Below, one piece after another: positions 23,049 through 31,008 of a stretch of DNA of 64,000 nucleotides. The stretch comes from an uncultured Oscillospiraceae bacterium (GTDB lineage Bacteria; Bacillota; Clostridia; Oscillospirales; Acutalibacteraceae), in assembly GCA_900544715.1 (NCBI GenBank), contig UQWL01000006.1:90397-154396 (forward strand). The letters are read 5' to 3'. Position numbers and translations under genes: made by a program. The notes beneath the pieces are model-generated. The model saw only the letters and a list, made by a program, of their open reading frames with translations. It was not told the DNA's origin and ran no database searches. Each line of letters begins with the position of its first letter. The stretch's first letter is position 1.

Positions 23049-23272
23049 TAAATCATATATCTCCTTTTTGCCCATATTATTACGTATGTTTTTTTGCAAA
23101 TTGATGAATAAAAGGATTAATTTGTAAGGTAAGGGTGATATATCATGGAAATTTGACAAATGATAATCGCTCGATATAGATATTTAGTAGCCTACCGCAG
23201 CTTTTTAACTGTCCGGCCAGCCATCCATACCGCATTCTCCCTGAAACTTTCTGAAAACTGCAAAAAAGTATC

Positions 23273-23301
23273 TTGACTTTATCAGGTGCTTGCGCTATAC
23301 T
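23273..23301 (+). promoter_or_regulatory. cold-shock gene promoter
   Basis: TTGACT (23273-23278), a 17-base spacer, TATACT (23296-23301), followed by a leader of about 120 bases. Long leaders of this kind act as RNA thermosensors in csp genes. The 22986-23430 stretch holds this, the RHH operator and no gene. Confidence 0.75.
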
Positions 23302-23430
23302 AAACATGTATTCTAACCACGCATTGATCTCACATTTTTTGTAAGTCATTGTCCGTTTGATGGTTTACAGAGATGTGATTTTTTTTTGGTGCAAGATCGG
23401 ATACAAAATATTTTAGGAGGTACCAGTTCT

Positions 23431-23646
23431 ATGAATAACGGTACAGTAAAATGGTTCAACTCAGAAAAAGGCTACGGCTTCATCTCAAATGACGACGGCG
23501 GCGAGGATGTATTTGTGCATTTCTCCGCAATCCAGGCGGATGGCTATAAATCTCTTACAGAGGGCCAGAAGGTTACGTTTGATACGGAGCCCGATCCGAA
23601 GGACAGCAATAAGCTGCGCGCTGCGAACGTGCAGATTGTTGGCTAA
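23431..23646 (+). CDS. cold-shock protein, CspA family
   Basis: This 71-residue single cold-shock domain carries the RNP1 motif KGYGFIS and RNP2 VFVHFSAI, and begins NNGTVKWFNSEKG. It binds single-stranded RNA and DNA and melts mRNA secondary structure at low temperature. It differs from common CspA by GGEDVFVHF and by NKLRAANVQIV at the end. ATG 23431 follows TTTTAGGAGG. Confidence 0.94.
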   Translation: MNNGTVKWFNSEKGYGFISNDDGGEDVFVHFSAIQADGYKSLTEGQKVTFDTEPDPKDSNKLRAANVQIVG

Positions 23647-23661
23647 GAAAAACCGGTTTTT

Positions 23662-23691
23662 ACCCCCATTCAAAATTGAATGGGGGTTTTT
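23662..23691 (+). terminator. csp terminator
   Basis: CCCCCATTCAA / TTGAATGGGGG is a perfect 11-bp stem with a two-base loop, followed by TTTTTA. Confidence 0.85.
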
Positions 23692-23703
23692 ATGATTCCC
23701 TTC

Positions 23704-23803
23704 CTTCGAAGCGCAGCGAGTAACAAAGCAAGGCTTGCCATCACCACGTGGGACAAAGGGATGCGCATTACTCACGGAAGCAGTCGGCTCCGAGCTATTT
23801 TTT
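23704..23803 (-). repeat. family B repeat, diverged copy B3
   Basis: Read on the minus strand: AAAAAATAGC at one end, then CTGCTTCCGTGAGTAATGCG, CCTTTGTCC, GCCTTGCTTTGTTACTCGCT and GCGCTTCGAAGG. Both ends match B1 and B2; the middle has diverged. It is in direct tandem with B2. Confidence 0.65.
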
Positions 23804-23925
23804 ATTACGAAGCGCAGCGAGTAACAAAGCAAAGCCTGCTGTACCCTCACGGATCAAAGAGATACACACTACACACGACAGCAGGTAGCTATCGGCTATT
23901 TTTTATAGAGCAAAAACAACGTCCG
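23804..23925 (-). repeat. family B repeat, copy B2
   Basis: On the minus strand this is nearly base-for-base identical to B1 at 18891, including the CCTGCTGT / ACAGCAGG stem and the GTTACTCGCTGCGCTTCG end. The inverted arrangement with B1 encloses 4.8 kb containing the ABC-F, GNAT, RHH and csp genes. The 23697-24035 gap holds only repeats and the inverted repeat that follows. Confidence 0.8.
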
Positions 23926-23937
23926 TGCAAAGGGTAA

Positions 23938-24010
23938 AATGAATTGTTCTTTTGCATAAACTGGTTCTGATTATTCGATCCCTTTGTTTTGGCAAAGCGC
24001 ACAATTCATT
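23938..24010. repeat. 73-base interrupted palindrome
   Basis: AATGAATTGT (23938-23947) and ACAATTCATT (24001-24010) are exact inverse complements; TTTTGC and GGCAAA lie just inside them. It sits between B2 and the exporter promoter. It could be a tiny non-autonomous element or a regulatory cruciform. Confidence 0.45.
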
Positions 24011-24035
24011 GCAGAAAAAAATACAAAATCTATGC

Positions 24036-24064
24036 TTGACTTCTATGAGGCCGGAAGGTATACT
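24036..24064 (+). promoter_or_regulatory. promoter of the ABC exporter operon
   Basis: TTGACT (24036-24041), a 17-base spacer, TATACT (24059-24064), followed by a leader of about 345 bases with two small ORFs and a terminator. Confidence 0.8.
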
Positions 24065-24114
24065 AAACACACAACTTTTTCCAAAGATACTTTACGAAAG
24101 GAGGCGGGTTTAAA

Positions 24115-24276
24115 GTGACGAAGCATATGAATCGTAACGCACTGCTGGTGGCATATGTGTCAAATTCTACATTTGTTGAGGCAAATGGGGGTAATGCGCA
24201 AACTTTTGCACAGTCAGCGGTTGTTTTGCCCGCCTTTCTTTTGAAGCGAATTCCAATTGGGGCAACTCCTTCCTAA
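24115..24276 (+). CDS. 53-residue leader ORF of the ABC exporter (BmrB-like position)
   Basis: GTG 24115 lies ten bases after AAAGGAGG. The peptide includes HMNRNALLVAYVSNSTFVEA, then GGNAQTFAQSAVVLPAFLLK, and ends RIPIGATPS. An internal ATG is at 24127. It precedes a terminator and two exporter half-genes. In Bacillus subtilis, bmrB is a leader ORF of about this length whose translation controls bmrCD by transcription attenuation. The analogy rests on position, length and partner genes; I cannot claim sequence homology. Its last codons form a hairpin with the next SD. Confidence 0.7.
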   Translation: MTKHMNRNALLVAYVSNSTFVEANGGNAQTFAQSAVVLPAFLLKRIPIGATPS

Positions 24277-24281
24277 GGAGT
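24265..24281 (+). promoter_or_regulatory. hairpin hiding the second leader-ORF ribosome site
   Basis: ACTCCTT (last codons of the first leader ORF) pairs with AAGGAGT, which contains the SD of the ORF at 24287. The loop is CCT, and the TAA stop of the first ORF lies inside the structure. A ribosome reaching the stop would open the hairpin. Confidence 0.65.
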
Positions 24282-24286
24282 GTTTC

Positions 24287-24400
24287 ATGCGGAAATCTTA
24301 TAAGAACTGCGGCTGCAAAGCATCCCTGATTGTTTCAGGGATGCTTTTTTCTTTGGAAAAGGGGGAAACCAGGGATCCAGTGGGAAACGGGGTTCCGTGA
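24287..24400 (+). CDS. 37-residue second leader ORF crossing the terminator
   Basis: ATG 24287 is six bases after AAGGAG. The peptide starts MRKSYKNCGCKASLIVSG and runs through the terminator stem at 24317-24350, ending 19 bases before the exporter start. The Cys-Gly-Cys and Lys-rich start is unlike the first ORF. Ribosomes on it would prevent the terminator from folding. Its reality rests on the SD and position; the coding sequence may have no selected product. Confidence 0.45.
   Translation: MRKSYKNCGCKASLIVSGMLFSLEKGETRDPVGNGVP
24317..24350 (+). terminator. attenuator terminator ahead of the ABC exporter
   Basis: AAAGCATCCCTGA / TCAGGGATGCTTT forms a perfect 13-bp stem with a five-base loop, then TTTTTTC. 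It lies about 70 bases before the exporter start on the same transcript. Confidence 0.85.
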
Positions 24401-24419
24401 AAGAGAGGGGCTGAATGAT

Positions 24420-26294
24420 TTGAAAAGTGAAAAACGGGTAGTAAGCCGAAGGCGTACCGGGCTGATTCTCCATTTTCTGCGTGGGAATGTGCATCTGTTT
24501 GTGATCGCGCTGGTGTTTTCCATGCTGAATACGGTTTTCAACGCGCTTACGCCACAGATTATCCGAGTCACGGTGGATTCGATTATCGGCGGTGCTCCGG
24601 TCGCAATTCCGGATTTTCTCAAGGGGCGTTTGCCGGAGGGGATTTTTGCCGGGCGCGGCATGGCGGCGCTGCTTTGGGCTGCGGGCGCTGTGCTGGCGGT
24701 ATCCATATTATCCGGGCTAAGCATGTATCTTTCCCGCATGGGGCTGGCAAAGGGGACGGAAAACTTCCTCAAAGCGCTGCGCGATCGCCTGTTTGAGCAT
24801 ATTCAGAAGCTGCCCTTTGCCTGGCATGTGCAACATCAAACCGGCGAGATCATTCAGCGCTGCACTTCCGATGTGGATGTCATCCGCAATTTTGTGTGCA
24901 ATCAGCTGCTGGAAGTGATCCGGACGGTTTTCTTAATCGGCCTCTATATGAGCATCATGTTCACGATGAACGTGAAAATCAGCCTGATCGCGCTTTGTTT
25001 TATCCCGGTGGTAGCCGCTTATTCCGGCATTTTCTATGCAAAGATTGCAAAGCGATTCCGCAAGGCGGATGAAGCGGAGGGTGCGCTCTCCTCCACCGTG
25101 CAGGAGAACCTGACCGGCGTGCGTGTGGTGCGGGCATTTGGCCGGGAGGCGTTCGAGATTGAGCGGTTTGACGAAAAAAACAATCATTTTGCGAATTTAT
25201 GGATCCGGCTCGGCCGGCTGATGAGCACCTACTGGGGCATCGGCGATTTGATGACGGGGCTGCAAATCCTCTGCGTTCTATGCGCAGGCGTTATCACCGC
25301 GGTGAATGGGGAAATCACGCTGGGTGAGTTTCTGGTTTTTGTCTCCTATAACGCATCCCTGGTCTGGCCAGTGCGCGGGCTTGGGCGCATTCTCTCCGAT
25401 ATGAGCAAGGCGGGCGTGTCAATTGATCGCGTCGGCTATATTCTGGAGGCGGAGGAAGAGGAAGATCCACCGCAGGCGAAGCGGCCACCAATGGATCAGG
25501 AGATCCGCTTTGAGCACGTCACCTTTTGCTATGAAGGGCAGAAGCCGGTGCTCGATGATGTAACCTTTACCATCCCGGCGGGGAAAACCTTTGCCATCCT
25601 CGGCAGCACGGGCAGCGGCAAATCGACCTTGATGCATCTGCTTGACCGGCTGTATGATCTGCCGGAAGGCAGCGGCAGGATCACGATCGGCGGTGTGGAG
25701 CTCCGGGAAATTTCGCGCAGCTATCTGCGCGGCAAGGTCGGTATCGTTTTGCAGGAGCCGTTCCTTTTTTCCCGCACGATTGCGGAGAATATCCGCGCCA
25801 CCAGGCCGGGCGCATCGCTTGAGGAAATCCGCGCCGCTGCCGGAATCGCCTGCGTGGATGGCGCAATCAGCGGTTTTTCCTCCGGCTATGACACCATCGT
25901 GGGCGAACGGGGCGTTACGCTTTCCGGCGGGCAAAAGCAGCGGGTTGCCATTGCCCGGATGCTCATGCAGCAGGCGCCGGTTATGATTTTTGATGATTCC
26001 CTTTCCGCCGTGGATGCGGAAACGGACGCGGCGATCCGCAGGGAGCTTCACAATAAGCTTGGGAATGCCACGGTGATCCTCATCTCCCATCGCATCACAA
26101 CCCTGATGCAGGCGGATGAAATCCTGGTGCTCGACGGCGGAAGGGTCATGCAGCAGGGAACGCATGAGAAGCTGATTGCCCAGGAGGGCATCTACCGTTC
26201 GATTTATGAAATCCAGATGAACAGCGACGACAGGGAGCTGTTGGAACAGGCGGAATCCTTTCCGCTCAAAGGAGGGGTTGAAAATGGCTTATGA
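24420..26294 (+). CDS. heterodimeric ABC exporter half, BmrC-like
   Basis: This protein of about 624 residues starts at TTG 24420, nine bases after GAGGGG. An N-terminal six-helix export domain (LFVIALVFSMLNTVFN, then WAAGAVLAVSILSGLSMYLS) is followed by a nucleotide-binding domain: LGSTGSGKSTLMHLLDRLY, VLQEPFLFSRTIAENI, signature TLSGGQKQRVAIARML, Walker B PVMIFDDSLSAVDAETD, HRITTL. The Asp after the Walker B aspartate replaces the usual catalytic Glu (FDDS), typical of the degenerate site in heterodimers. It pairs with the next gene, which overlaps it by 11 bases. Confidence 0.88.
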   Translation: MKSEKRVVSRRRTGLILHFLRGNVHLFVIALVFSMLNTVFNALTPQIIRVTVDSIIGGAPVAIPDFLKGRLPEGIFAGRGMAALLWAAGAVLAVSILSGLSMYLSRMGLAKGTENFLKALRDRLFEHIQKLPFAWHVQHQTGEIIQRCTSDVDVIRNFVCNQLLEVIRTVFLIGLYMSIMFTMNVKISLIALCFIPVVAAYSGIFYAKIAKRFRKADEAEGALSSTVQENLTGVRVVRAFGREAFEIERFDEKNNHFANLWIRLGRLMSTYWGIGDLMTGLQILCVLCAGVITAVNGEITLGEFLVFVSYNASLVWPVRGLGRILSDMSKAGVSIDRVGYILEAEEEEDPPQAKRPPMDQEIRFEHVTFCYEGQKPVLDDVTFTIPAGKTFAILGSTGSGKSTLMHLLDRLYDLPEGSGRITIGGVELREISRSYLRGKVGIVLQEPFLFSRTIAENIRATRPGASLEEIRAAAGIACVDGAISGFSSGYDTIVGERGVTLSGGQKQRVAIARMLMQQAPVMIFDDSLSAVDAETDAAIRRELHNKLGNATVILISHRITTLMQADEILVLDGGRVMQQGTHEKLIAQEGIYRSIYEIQMNSDDRELLEQAESFPLKGGVENGL

Positions 26295-28113
26295 AGAGCA
26301 GGAGTATAACAAACGGGCGTTTGAGTGGCCGGTGTGGAAAAGCATTTTGCCTTACCTGAGGCCTTATCAAAAAACACTCCTCGTGATTTTGGCGCTCAAC
26401 CTCGCCTGTGCGGCGATTGATATCCTGATGCCCTTATTTCAGCGGTATGCAATCGATCACTTTATTGAGGCGCGCACCTCGTCCGGCCTGGGGCTGTTTG
26501 CCGCGGCCTATGCAGGTGTGATCGTGTTCCAAACGGTCAGCGTCATCTGTTTTACGCGCGGCTGCATGCGGGTGGAGATGGGCATGGGGCGCGACCTCAA
26601 GCGCGCGTGCTTTGTGCATATGCAAACGCTTTCTTTTTCCTATTATAATGTAACGCCGGTGGGCTACATCCTTTCCCGCATTATGAGCGATACTAACCGC
26701 ATTGCGGGATTGATGGCGTGGAACCTGATCGATATTCTATGGGCGCTGTTTTATGTGCTCGGCGTGTTTGCGGCGATGTTGGTGCTCAACCCCGCCCTTG
26801 CTTTGCCGGTGATTCTGGTGGTTCCGGTCATCGCGGTGTTGACCGCATATTTTCAAAACCGGATCCTGCACTGGAACCGTAAAATCCGCAAAGCGCACTC
26901 CCATGTTACGAGCGCCTACAATGAGGGGATCATGGGTGCCAAAACCTCGAAGGCACTTGTGATCGAGGAGCAGAACTATCAGGAATTTCAGGGCGTCAGC
27001 AGCAAACTGCGTAAGGCGTCCATCCGCTCCTCTCAGCTCAGTGCCGTTTATATTCCGCTGGTGATGTTTTGCAGCTCGCTGGCGACGGCGATCGTGCTTG
27101 CCCGCGGCGGGCAGATGGTGCGGGAAAACCTGATCCAGATCGGCACGCTCTCTGCCTTCACCGCCTATGCAATCGGCATTTTCGAGCCGATCCAGCAGCT
27201 GGCGCGCACCATTGCGGAGGCGATCTCCGTGCAGGCGAATATCGAGCGCGTTACCGGCCTGCTCGATGTAAAGCCGCAGATCGTTGACCACCCCGAGGTG
27301 GAGGAGCGCTATGGCGATGTGTTTCACCCGAACAGGGAGAATTGGGAGCCCATCCGCGGAGAAATTGAGTTCCGCGACGTTTCTTTCCACTATCCGGATG
27401 GGGAGGAGGAAATCCTCCACCATTTTAACTTAAAAATTCCCGCCGGATCCACCATTGCAATCGTAGGGGAAACCGGCGCCGGAAAAAGCACGCTGGTCAA
27501 CCTGGCCTGCCGGTTTTTTGAGCCGACCAAAGGGCAGATTCTAATCGACGGGCGGGATTACCGCGAGAGAAGCCAGCTTTGGCTCCACAGCCATCTGGGG
27601 TATGTTTTGCAGAACCCACATCTTTTTTCGGGCACTGTGATGGAAAATATCCGCTATGGCCGGCTGGATGCAACGGATGAGGAAGTAATCGCTGCGGCCA
27701 AAGCCGTATCGGCGGACCAGGTGGTAGAGAAGCTGGAAAACGGCTATCAAAGCGACGTGGGGGAAGGTGGCGATCGCCTTTCCACCGGGGAAAAGCAGCT
27801 GATCTCCTTTGCACGCGCGGTGCTGGCAGATCCGCGCATTTTTGTGCTGGATGAGGCGACCTCGTCCATTGACACGCAGACAGAGCAGCTCATTCAGCAG
27901 GCGACTGCGAAGCTGCTGCAAAACAGAACTTCCTTCCTGATTGCCCACCGCCTTTCGACGATTCGTCAGGCGGACTTGATCCTGGTGGTGAAAGATGGGC
28001 GGATCGTAGAGCAGGGGAAGCACATCGAGCTGCTGCAAAAAAAGGGCTATTATCACGATCTATACAGCAGGCAGTTTGAGGAGGAATCCTCCATGCGGAT
28101 TTTGGAGGCGTAA
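26284..28113 (+). CDS. heterodimeric ABC exporter half, BmrD-like
   Basis: This protein of about 609 residues starts at ATG 26284, six bases after GGAGGGG and inside the end of the partner gene. The membrane domain includes LLVILALNLACAAIDILMPL and ALFYVLGVFAAMLVLNPALA. The nucleotide-binding domain has VGETGAGKSTLVNLACRFFE, YVLQNPHLFSGTVMENIRYG, IFVLDEATSSIDTQTE with the catalytic Glu, and IAHRLSTIRQAD. The signature region reads RLSTGEKQLISFARA, with Thr in place of one Gly. That loss plus the Asp in the partner is the usual asymmetric-site pattern. Substrates are likely drugs or lipids. Confidence 0.88.
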   Translation: MAYEEQEYNKRAFEWPVWKSILPYLRPYQKTLLVILALNLACAAIDILMPLFQRYAIDHFIEARTSSGLGLFAAAYAGVIVFQTVSVICFTRGCMRVEMGMGRDLKRACFVHMQTLSFSYYNVTPVGYILSRIMSDTNRIAGLMAWNLIDILWALFYVLGVFAAMLVLNPALALPVILVVPVIAVLTAYFQNRILHWNRKIRKAHSHVTSAYNEGIMGAKTSKALVIEEQNYQEFQGVSSKLRKASIRSSQLSAVYIPLVMFCSSLATAIVLARGGQMVRENLIQIGTLSAFTAYAIGIFEPIQQLARTIAEAISVQANIERVTGLLDVKPQIVDHPEVEERYGDVFHPNRENWEPIRGEIEFRDVSFHYPDGEEEILHHFNLKIPAGSTIAIVGETGAGKSTLVNLACRFFEPTKGQILIDGRDYRERSQLWLHSHLGYVLQNPHLFSGTVMENIRYGRLDATDEEVIAAAKAVSADQVVEKLENGYQSDVGEGGDRLSTGEKQLISFARAVLADPRIFVLDEATSSIDTQTEQLIQQATAKLLQNRTSFLIAHRLSTIRQADLILVVKDGRIVEQGKHIELLQKKGYYHDLYSRQFEEESSMRILEA

Positions 28114-28192
28114 GATTCCCCCTGTATCTGATTTTCCATTCAGAAGGAGGGCACACTATCGAAGAGATAAAAGATTGAGGGATTGATGATTG

Positions 28193-28426
28193 ATGAAAAA
28201 AGAATTTGAATGGATAGAGCGGGAGCCTTCCATCAAGGTTGTTTGCCGGAAGAGCAGCCGCAAAAGCCTTTTCCACAGAATGCGGGACGCGCTGGAGGAA
28301 TCCGCGCCACCACTTTCCGTGGAGGAAATAAAAGACCAAGTAGCGCCGGATCAGATGTTTTCAGCAGCGCTTGCCTGCCTGATCTTCCGCTTGGCGAGGA
28401 ATCAGCGGGAAGAACCGCGGGAATAA
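28193..28426 (+). CDS. hypothetical 77-residue protein
   Basis: The protein begins MKKEFEWIEREPSIKVVC and continues RKSSRKSLFHRMRDALEESA, SVEEIKDQVAPDQMFSAALA and CLIFRLARNQREEPRE. It is charged with one short amphipathic C-terminal helix. No family is recognised. The SD is weak (GAGGGAT, 13 bases away), and alternative ATGs upstream lead nowhere. It lies 80 bases after the exporter and before a shared terminator, so it may be co-transcribed. Confidence 0.5.
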   Translation: MKKEFEWIEREPSIKVVCRKSSRKSLFHRMRDALEESAPPLSVEEIKDQVAPDQMFSAALACLIFRLARNQREEPRE

Positions 28427-28448
28427 ACATCGTGTAAAAAATAAAAAG

Positions 28449-28489
28449 ATGGGCCGCAGTGAACTGTTCAGCAATTCACTGCGGCCCAT
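28449..28489. terminator. bidirectional terminator between 28426 and spoIIE
   Basis: ATGGGCCGCAGTGAA / TTCACTGCGGCCCAT is a perfect 15-bp stem with an 11-base loop, with A-rich and T-rich flanks. It serves two converging units. Confidence 0.8.
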
Positions 28490-28492
28490 TGA

Positions 28493-30820
28493 TTATTGGT
28501 TTTTTGCTGCGATCCCCGCGACCACTGTAATATCATCCGCATGGCCATCCGTCCGCCTGCGCGCCGCCTCTTCAGAAACTCGGTCGGCAAGCGCCTGTGC
28601 GCCTCCCTCGAACCGCTCGAGTTCCTCAAGAATCCACCCGGTGCCAGCGCCGAGTGCGCCATCGGAGACCAAAAGGATCAAATCCCCTGGCTGGAGCTTC
28701 GTCCGAAAATCGGAAAACCGGGCCTCTCGCAGGATGCCCGCGGGCATAGAGGCACGCTCTAACAGCTCCGCCTTTCCCGCGCGGCGCAAGAAGGAGGCGG
28801 CAGCCCCCGCCTTGCAAACGGCGCATTCCCCCGTATAAAAATCAAAACAGGCGAGATCGAGCGTAGCAAAGGATTCCTCTTCTGACTTTGCAAGTAAGGC
28901 GGAGTTGACAACCCGCAGGGCCGTATCGAAGCCGAGCCCCGATTTTATAAGCTTTGAAAACAGGCCGCTCGCCATCGCAGCATCCACGGCGGCCCGCCCT
29001 CCTGTGCCCATCCCATCGCTGATGAGCAGAATCTGCCGGCCACGCCCATCGCGGAAGGTTTCAAACGTATCCCCGCACAGGGCGGATTCACCGCAGGTGC
29101 GCTGGCTGGCCCCGGTGCGCATGGTAAGGGGCGCTTTTTCGCTGCATGTGAGATAAAGCTCACCGCTGATGATTTCCACACAGGGCGGATCGAAGGCGCG
29201 CCCGCAGGCCTCCTGAAACAGGGCGGGGAGTTCCTTTTGATGGAGCTTCTCTGTGCCCGGTTTCCCCGTGGCTTCCACATGCATGCGGCCGGTTGCATCC
29301 AGGCGGCATATGGTTTCCTGTATTTCCATCCCCGCCCCTTCCAGCATACCTTGGATGCGCAGGGCCGTTTCATCATCGAAGAGCAGCTCTTCCCCATAAT
29401 CGAGCGATAGATCCTCCAGCAAATCCGCCATCTCGCCAAATTGATCCGCGATCACCGCCCGAAGGCGGCTCATTCGATTTTGTGCGCCGGCGCGCGCGGT
29501 GTGGGCGGAGAACTCCTCCCGATACCGGTCGAGTAAACTCGTCAGCCGGATACAGCGGCCGGAAAACTGCGCGGGGAGCTTATCCGGGGACAGGGGCTCT
29601 CCTTTTTCCAGGAGTGCTCCGATGCACTGCACTGCCTCCAGGGTTTCCGCCTCTTTTTCCTTCCAGCACTGCCCCTGCATGCCGCACTGGCCGCAGACGG
29701 ATTCCCTCACCTGGCCGTGCAGCGTATGAACACCAGGGGTGTAAAGCCTTTTCAAGCTTTCCGACACGGCATCGACCGAAGTGGAAACATAGCGCATGCC
29801 AGAGGCCGCCCCGTGAAGGCGGGCGGAAAGCGCACGGGCGGCATCTTGGGAGTGGATGATTGGGGAGGGATTGAGGACAGCTTCTATTTTTTCGATCCAT
29901 CGTGCGGGCAGGAGGACGAACACGACGGTGGCCGCCGCCGTTTCGATTAGCGTATGGACCGCCTGGGTGCTCCCCCCCTCCAAAATGACCACCACACCGT
30001 TGGCGGCGGCAAAAGCGGCCGCACAGCCGAATTGCCCCAGCGGGGCGAACAGCCCGGCCAGCAGGCCGCCAAAGGCATAGGACCCGGTCAGGAAGCGAAA
30101 CCCTTCCCCAAACCCCATTGCTATCCCTGCCACAATCCCGGCAATGCTGCCTCCGGCCTCCCGGCCGCAGCGCGCACCCAGCAAAATCAGGAGCACCGCT
30201 GCAATCCTGGCCGGTGCGATTCCGCTGATATCAAAGCCCGCAAGCGCAAATAGCAGGATCGCAAAGGAGGATACGATGCATGCGGTCTCCTGTGGGGCGA
30301 GCACGCGCAGGGAGCTGAATTGACTGAGCAGGGAAAAAGAGCGGTAGAAAAAATAGGCGGCGCCGCCAGCCAGCAATGCCTCCGCGCCATAGAGGGCCGC
30401 CAACGCGGCCGTCAACCCCTCCGACATGCCGAGCGCGAGCCCTGTAACCAGGCAGCAGGAGGCCGCGGTCACACAGGAGAGCGCCTGGGACAGCGTTTCT
30501 TTTTTCACCTGCCGGAGGGCGAAACTGATCACGGATGCGGCAACCACACTTGCAATATAGCGCAGCGGCGCCGCTCCATCCGCGCCGGAAAACAAGTAGC
30601 CGAGGCTTGCCCCCAGCGAGGCTGCTAAAATTCCATCTTTGGGGGCTCCGGCCACCAGCGCGACCCCCAGCGGGGAAAAAGAGCCAAAGACGGCCGCCTG
30701 GGCGAGCGCAAAGCCGGAAACCAATGTAAACGCCTGCCGGAGCAAAAAGCGGGCCGCGGCGGGGATTTCCCGTGGGAATGCGCGCGCAAAAGGAAGCGCC
30801 TGTCCTCTGTTTTTCATCAT
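28493..30820 (-). CDS. spoIIE: stage II sporulation protein E
   Basis: This protein of about 775 residues is the forespore phosphatase that activates sigma-F by dephosphorylating SpoIIAA and also acts at the asymmetric septum. The N-terminal third is a run of membrane helices (AFTLVSGFALAQAAVFGSFS, IAAVLLILLGARCGREAGG). The middle has Cys pairs (ESVCGQCGMQGQCWKE). The C-terminal PP2C domain has CGDTFETFRDGRGRQILLIS, DGMGTGGRAAVDAAMASGL and LILLVSDGALGAG, then HADDITVVA. The start is the ATG pair near 30820; the SD is weak, and TTG 30904 is an alternative. Confidence 0.93.
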   Translation of the reverse strand: MMKNRGQALPFARAFPREIPAAARFLLRQAFTLVSGFALAQAAVFGSFSPLGVALVAGAPKDGILAASLGASLGYLFSGADGAAPLRYIASVVAASVISFALRQVKKETLSQALSCVTAASCCLVTGLALGMSEGLTAALAALYGAEALLAGGAAYFFYRSFSLLSQFSSLRVLAPQETACIVSSFAILLFALAGFDISGIAPARIAAVLLILLGARCGREAGGSIAGIVAGIAMGFGEGFRFLTGSYAFGGLLAGLFAPLGQFGCAAAFAAANGVVVILEGGSTQAVHTLIETAAATVVFVLLPARWIEKIEAVLNPSPIIHSQDAARALSARLHGAASGMRYVSTSVDAVSESLKRLYTPGVHTLHGQVRESVCGQCGMQGQCWKEKEAETLEAVQCIGALLEKGEPLSPDKLPAQFSGRCIRLTSLLDRYREEFSAHTARAGAQNRMSRLRAVIADQFGEMADLLEDLSLDYGEELLFDDETALRIQGMLEGAGMEIQETICRLDATGRMHVEATGKPGTEKLHQKELPALFQEACGRAFDPPCVEIISGELYLTCSEKAPLTMRTGASQRTCGESALCGDTFETFRDGRGRQILLISDGMGTGGRAAVDAAMASGLFSKLIKSGLGFDTALRVVNSALLAKSEEESFATLDLACFDFYTGECAVCKAGAAASFLRRAGKAELLERASMPAGILREARFSDFRTKLQPGDLILLVSDGALGAGTGWILEELERFEGGAQALADRVSEEAARRRTDGHADDITVVAGIAAKNQ

Positions 30821-31008
30821 TGACACACCACGCTTTGCAAAAGCTGGGCCTGTCCACCCGCAGGCAGGAAAGGCTCTCCTGCCATTATAGACAGGCCTTT
30901 GCAAAATTTGTGTCGGATTGCGAAGCAGAAGAAAGGCGCTTTATTGATCTTTTGTATTTTTTCGTGCGGAAAAAGCGAAAAGGAACCGATCGCAGCGGAT
31001 TCATTGCG

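Noticed and set aside
23140..23349. Small frames upstream of the cold-shock gene
   Set aside because: They overlap the csp promoter region and have no SD.
25419..26165. Long minus-strand frame inside the first exporter gene
   Set aside because: Shadow of a well-supported ABC transporter gene; no start signal.
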